A stretch of 64,000 nt of DNA from DATBVX01 sp963696675 (GTDB lineage: Bacteria; Pseudomonadota; Gammaproteobacteria; Steroidobacterales; Steroidobacteraceae): positions 99,833-163,832 of the forward strand of contig CAVOLM010000021.1 of assembly GCA_963696675.1 (NCBI GenBank), in the 5' to 3' direction. The number at the start of each line of letters is the position of its first letter. Position 1 is the stretch's first letter. Positions 60,777 through 64,000 of the stretch are shown in pieces. A program made the translations under genes and the position numbers. The notes beneath the pieces were generated by a model. It did not search any database. It was given only the letters and a program-made list of their open reading frames with translations, and was not told where the DNA came from.

Positions 60777-61133
60777 AGGGGAATCCGCCCGGGTGTCTAA
60801 TACTCCGTGCGATTGTCTAAAACTGGGGGCGGAAAGTCAGGACTTCTTTGTGCGTCGGGTGTGCGTGGTGAGCGCTCGCCGGCCAGTGCCTGGGGCGCGG
60901 GGGTGACCGGGAGGCTGCAGCGGGCGTGCGGCTGGGCTTGGCGAGCGCTGGTGAAGGCAGGGGCGCGGTCCTCGACGTAGGAATTGTCCGGTTGGCGGCA
61001 TGGAGAGGCAGGGCAGGTAACGCGCGCCGCGAGAACGATGCGTCGCGGCCAGGCAGCCGATGTCGCATGATATTCGAGAAAGTCCTGTTCTGAGAGGCCG
61101 GCCGACGCGTCGTATCGAAAGGAGATGCAACGG
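60777..61133. other. Intergenic region between mutS and a membrane protein
   Basis: 357 bases with no credible gene on either strand. It must hold the divergent promoters for mutS and the membrane protein, but no clear consensus was found. A direct repeat GTCTAA occurs at two sites about 20 bases apart near the mutS start. Confidence 0.5.
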
Positions 61134-61796
61134 ATGAGGGACTTTGCTACGCAGCATCTCGACCCCGGGTCGCACATGGGCGAGGCGCTGTTCGGGCTCA
61201 TCATGACGCTTACGTTCACGCTCGGGGCCGATCTCGTCATCCAGGAGGAGGGCCGCGAAGGTACCCGCCAGATGCTGATCGGCATCCTCGGCTGCAACCT
61301 CGCGTGGGGGATCATCGACGCAGTGCTCTACGTGCTCGGGTGTGCTTTCGAGCGCGGGCGCGTGCAACGCATCGGGTACGAAGTGCGTAAGGCGCAGAAT
61401 CCGGACCAGGCCCGGCGGCTCGTTGCGGGCGAGCTGGACGAGCTGCTCGCGCCGCTCACCGACCCGCAGCAGCGTGATGCGCTGTACTCGGCAATCGTGC
61501 AGCGTGTGAAGACGGAACCGACTTTGCCTGAGCCGCTCACGCGCGAGGACCTGCTCGGCGGCCTCGAGAGCGGTTTGCTCGTCTTCAGCTGCAGCATCCC
61601 GGCGGTGCTGCCCTTCCTGGTATTCGACCAGCCGCAGGTTGCACTGCGAGTCTCGAATACGATCCTGTTGGCGCTGCTGTACTACCTGGGCTACCGCCAT
61701 GCGCGGCATACGCTCGCGAAGCCGTGGATCGCCGGGTTCGTTTTTCTGCTCGCCGGTCTGTTCCTGGTCGTGCTCACAATCCGGCTGGGCGGCTGA
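61134..61796 (+). CDS. Multi-pass membrane protein, possibly VIT1/CCC1-related
   Basis: This 220-residue protein has an N-terminal membrane pair (EALFGLIMTLTFTLGADL and MLIGILGCNLAWGIIDAVLYVLG), a cytoplasmic helical domain, and three more segments at the C-terminus (FSCSIPAVLPFLVF, the NTILLALLYYLG region and IAGFVFLLAGLFLVVL). A related family is sometimes annotated as VIT1/CCC1 iron or manganese transporters, but no metal-site signature is certain here. ATG 61125 abuts the Shine-Dalgarno AAGGAG; ATG 61134 has the right spacing and is chosen. Confidence 0.7.
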   Translation: MRDFATQHLDPGSHMGEALFGLIMTLTFTLGADLVIQEEGREGTRQMLIGILGCNLAWGIIDAVLYVLGCAFERGRVQRIGYEVRKAQNPDQARRLVAGELDELLAPLTDPQQRDALYSAIVQRVKTEPTLPEPLTREDLLGGLESGLLVFSCSIPAVLPFLVFDQPQVALRVSNTILLALLYYLGYRHARHTLAKPWIAGFVFLLAGLFLVVLTIRLGG

Positions 61797-62267
61797 CACG
61801 CCCGTGCGCCGGAACTCGCTCTGGGTCATGCCCGCGCTTCGCGGCGCTTCCCAAGCTGCACGCGCAGGCAGGGGCTCGTCGAGCCAGTGCCACGAAACCT
61901 GGCCGGCGCCTGTCTAATCGAAGGGTCGACGTCTTTCCGACCACTGCCGCGGACAGCGTCCTTAGTTTCGAAGGAACCAAGCGGATTCTGCGAGCGTCTT
62001 CGCGCGCGTTGCGGATGGCAAATGCAGCATGCCACGCCTCCGGAAGCGTCCTGCCCATCGGCGAGCTCTTCCCGGACAGATACCGGGGCTGCCACGTCCC
62101 GCCACGGGGCCCACCGAATCCCCACCATACGCCGACCCTTCGCTGACCACTTGCCCGCGGCTCATTCGTACGCTGGCTCACGTCGGGTTCGGACGGCGCC
62201 ACTACGCAAAGCGCCACTCGGCTCGGACAGCAGTTACACATCTGGATTGCCACAAGGAGATTTCCAG
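61797..62267. other. Intergenic region upstream of the SulP operon
   Basis: 471 bases without a gene I can support; overlapping open frames on both strands are GC-rich chance frames. It contains a weak hairpin CCCGG/CCGGG at 62071-62087 and presumably the sulP promoter, not identified. A strong Shine-Dalgarno, AAGGAGA (62253-62259), precedes the leader ORF. Confidence 0.5.
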
Positions 62268-62327
62268 ATGACTCATGTTCATCGCGTCTCAACCAGCTCG
62301 CCCCGGAGGGGCCGGGCAAGCCAGTGA
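62268..62327 (+). CDS. Putative 19-residue leader peptide of sulP
   Basis: ATG 62268 follows AAGGAGA at good spacing and encodes MTHVHRVSTSSPRRGRASQ, ending in a TGA that overlaps the sulP GTG (GTGA at 62324). The sulP start itself has only a distant GGAGG (14 bases), so ribosomes may reach it by coupling from this small ORF. It is short and basic with no known family; it could be an attenuator peptide or just a chance ORF. Confidence 0.5.
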   Translation: MTHVHRVSTSSPRRGRASQ

Positions 62328-64000
62328 CGAGGCAGATCGCACTCCAGAGTTATCGGCGTGAATGGTTACGGCCGGACCTCATTGCCGGTCTCACAGCCGC
62401 CGCCGTAGTCGTGCCTAAAGCCATGGCGTACGCGACGATCGCCGCGTTGCCCGTACAGGTGGGCCTGTACACAGCTTTGGTGCCGATGGTCATTTACGCC
62501 GTGCTAGGCACATCACGCCCCCTGAGTGTCAGCACGACGACAACCATCGCGATCCTGACCGGGTCGGCGCTCGGCACCGCGGCGCACGGGGCAGCGGTGA
62601 ACCCGCTGGTCGCAGCCGCAACGCTCGCGGTGATGGTCGGGCTGGTATTGCTCGCGGCATGGGTGCTGCGACTGGGCTTCGTCGCGAACTTCATCTCCGA
62701 ACCCGTGCTGGTCGGCTTCAAATCGGGCATCGGACTCGTCATTGTCGTCGACCAGTTGCCCAAGCTGTTCGGCCTGCACATCGAAAAAGCCGGCTTTTTC
62801 CGCGATATGCTCGCCATCCTCACGCACCTGCCGGAGACGTCGCTGGTCACGGTCTGCGTCTCCGCGGCGATCGTCGTGCTGATCTTCGGGCTCGAACACT
62901 TCGTGCCGCGGGTCCCGGCGCCGCTCGTCGCTGTGGCAGTGGCCGTCGCGGCCTCGGCCCTGTTCGACCTGCCCGCACACGGCGTGGCGACCGTGGGTGC
63001 CGTGCCGACCGGGCTACCTTCCGTCACCTGGCCGGATCTCGCACTCGTGCAGGCCCTGTGGCCACCAGCGGTCGGCATCGCGCTGATGAGCTTCACCGAG
63101 TCGATCGCCGCCGCGCGGGCGTTTGCCGAACGCGACGAACCCTTGCCCGAGCCCAACCGAGAGCTGTTCGCGCTCGGCGTCGCCAACGTCGGCGGCGGTC
63201 TGCTTGGGGCCATGCCTGCCGGCGGCGGTACGTCGCAGACCGCAATCAACCGCCTGGCCGGAGCCAGGTCTCAGGCCGCCGAATTGGTGACCGCGACTGG
63301 TGCTCTCGCGACACTGCTGCTGCTTGCCCCGACCACGCGGTGGATGCCGCAGGCGGCGCTCGCGGCGGTCGTCATCCGGTACTCGCTCGAGCTGATCCAG
63401 CCCAGGCAGTTCCTTGCGATCCGGCGGGTCCGGACGACGGAGTTCCGCTGGTCCGTCATCGCACTCGCGGGGGTTATGTTTCTTGGCACATTGCAGGGAA
63501 TCGTCGTCGCGGTCATCGACTCGCTGCTGTCGCTCGCGAACCAGGCGTACAACCCGCCGCTTTACGCGGTTGCACGCAAGCGCGACACGGCCGTCTTCCG
63601 GCCGATCAGTCCGGAGCATCCCAATGACGAGAGCTGGCCCGGGGTGCTGCTGCTCAGAATCGAGGGCCGGCTGTTCTTTGCGAACGCCCAGCGCGTTGCT
63701 GACCTGATCATGTCCGAGCAGCAACGCACTCGAGCGCAAGTGCTCGTGATCGACTGCAGCGCGGTGTTCGACGTCGAATACACCGCGCTCAAGGTCCTCG
63801 AGCAGCTCGATGACAAACTGCGGCGCAACGGTTGCGAACTGTGGTTCGCCGGCATGACGAGGGGGGTCTTCGAAGTCGTCGAAAGGTCGGGCATCGGCTC
63901 CCGGATCGGCCACGAGCGCATGTTCCTGAACCTGCAGGCGGCCGTCGAAGCCTATGAACGGAGAGGCGGACATGAACCGATCGAAGACAGAGCAACAGGA
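62324..64000 (+). CDS. SulP-family anion transporter with STAS domain (partial, runs off window)
   Basis: SulP proteins transport sulfate, bicarbonate or other anions. The start RPDLIAGLTAAAVVVPKAMA is the family signature, with about 10-12 membrane segments, VSTTTTIAIL and SEPVLVGFKSGIG loops, and PAGGGTSQTAINRLAGARSQ. The C-terminal STAS domain has VLVIDCSAVFDVEYTALKVL. The frame is open for 559 codons to the end of the window without a stop. GTG 62324 starts it. Substrate is not determinable; no carbonic anhydrase is visible. Confidence 0.93.
   Translation, partial: MTRQIALQSYRREWLRPDLIAGLTAAAVVVPKAMAYATIAALPVQVGLYTALVPMVIYAVLGTSRPLSVSTTTTIAILTGSALGTAAHGAAVNPLVAAATLAVMVGLVLLAAWVLRLGFVANFISEPVLVGFKSGIGLVIVVDQLPKLFGLHIEKAGFFRDMLAILTHLPETSLVTVCVSAAIVVLIFGLEHFVPRVPAPLVAVAVAVAASALFDLPAHGVATVGAVPTGLPSVTWPDLALVQALWPPAVGIALMSFTESIAAARAFAERDEPLPEPNRELFALGVANVGGGLLGAMPAGGGTSQTAINRLAGARSQAAELVTATGALATLLLLAPTTRWMPQAALAAVVIRYSLELIQPRQFLAIRRVRTTEFRWSVIALAGVMFLGTLQGIVVAVIDSLLSLANQAYNPPLYAVARKRDTAVFRPISPEHPNDESWPGVLLLRIEGRLFFANAQRVADLIMSEQQRTRAQVLVIDCSAVFDVEYTALKVLEQLDDKLRRNGCELWFAGMTRGVFEVVERSGIGSRIGHERMFLNLQAAVEAYERRGGHEPIEDRATG

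Noticed and set aside
61797..62267. Small ORFs in the region before sulP
   Set aside because: Arg/Ser-rich chance frames on both strands without ribosome-binding sites or family resemblance.

Overview
The window is a gene-dense, high-GC chromosomal segment from a gammaproteobacterium. Three conserved blocks point this way: sspA-sspB and lpoA-rsmI-rnpB leading into the division and cell-wall (dcw) cluster; a pilB-pilC-pilD-coaE-zapD-yacG block next to pilA and pilR-pilS; and sucCD-nadE-bamD-rluD-pgeF-clpB. Such layouts are familiar from Xanthomonadales, Nevskiales and Steroidobacter-like bacteria, but the sequence alone does not fix a species. There is no rRNA, recognisable tRNA, prophage, IS element or CRISPR array.

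Layout. 1-4.9 kb: tail of cytochrome c1, sspA, sspB, yraN, lpoA, rsmI and the RNase P RNA. 5.1-24.0 kb: a near-complete dcw cluster (mraZ, rsmH, ftsL, ftsI, murE, murF, mraY, murD, ftsW, murG, murC, murB, ddlB, ftsQ, ftsA, ftsZ, lpxC). Its genes are mostly joined by 4-bp ATGA/GTGA overlaps and it is headed by an MraZ-type operator and promoter. 24-28.9 kb: dciA on the other strand, an M23 peptidase behind a c-di-GMP-I riboswitch, secA and a MutT-type Nudix gene. 28.9-33.4 kb: two divergent S9 peptidases. 33.4-43.3 kb (minus strand): yacG, zapD, coaE, pilD, pilC, pilB, pilA with a sigma-54 promoter, pilR and pilS. 43.4-53.8 kb: sucC, sucD, nadE, bamD, rluD, pgeF, a ZIP transporter, clpB and a zinc-ribbon protein. 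53.8-64 kb: an outer-membrane barrel, aspS, an alpha/beta hydrolase, a serine hydrolase coupled to mutS, a membrane protein and a SulP transporter cut by the window end.

Three things stand out. (1) A textbook c-di-GMP-I (GEMM) riboswitch sits in front of the cell-wall M23 peptidase, with a hairpin that can cover its Shine-Dalgarno. The PilB ATPase here also begins with an MshEN-like, possibly c-di-GMP-binding, region. (2) About 40 single-base indels, mostly +1 insertions, break roughly twenty genes including ftsZ, ftsA, secA and lpxC. Each protein is complete once the base is removed or restored. Sequencing or assembly error is the simplest reading, although the extra base is often C on the coding strand in both orientations. 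(3) Two related long hairpin repeats carrying a GTTGCATAAC motif follow secA and clpB. One supplies the apparent start codon of the Nudix gene and the other the last codons and stop of clpB.

Functionally most of the window is housekeeping: peptidoglycan precursor synthesis and division, lipid A commitment, protein export, type IV pili, TCA and NAD synthesis, outer-membrane assembly and protein quality control.
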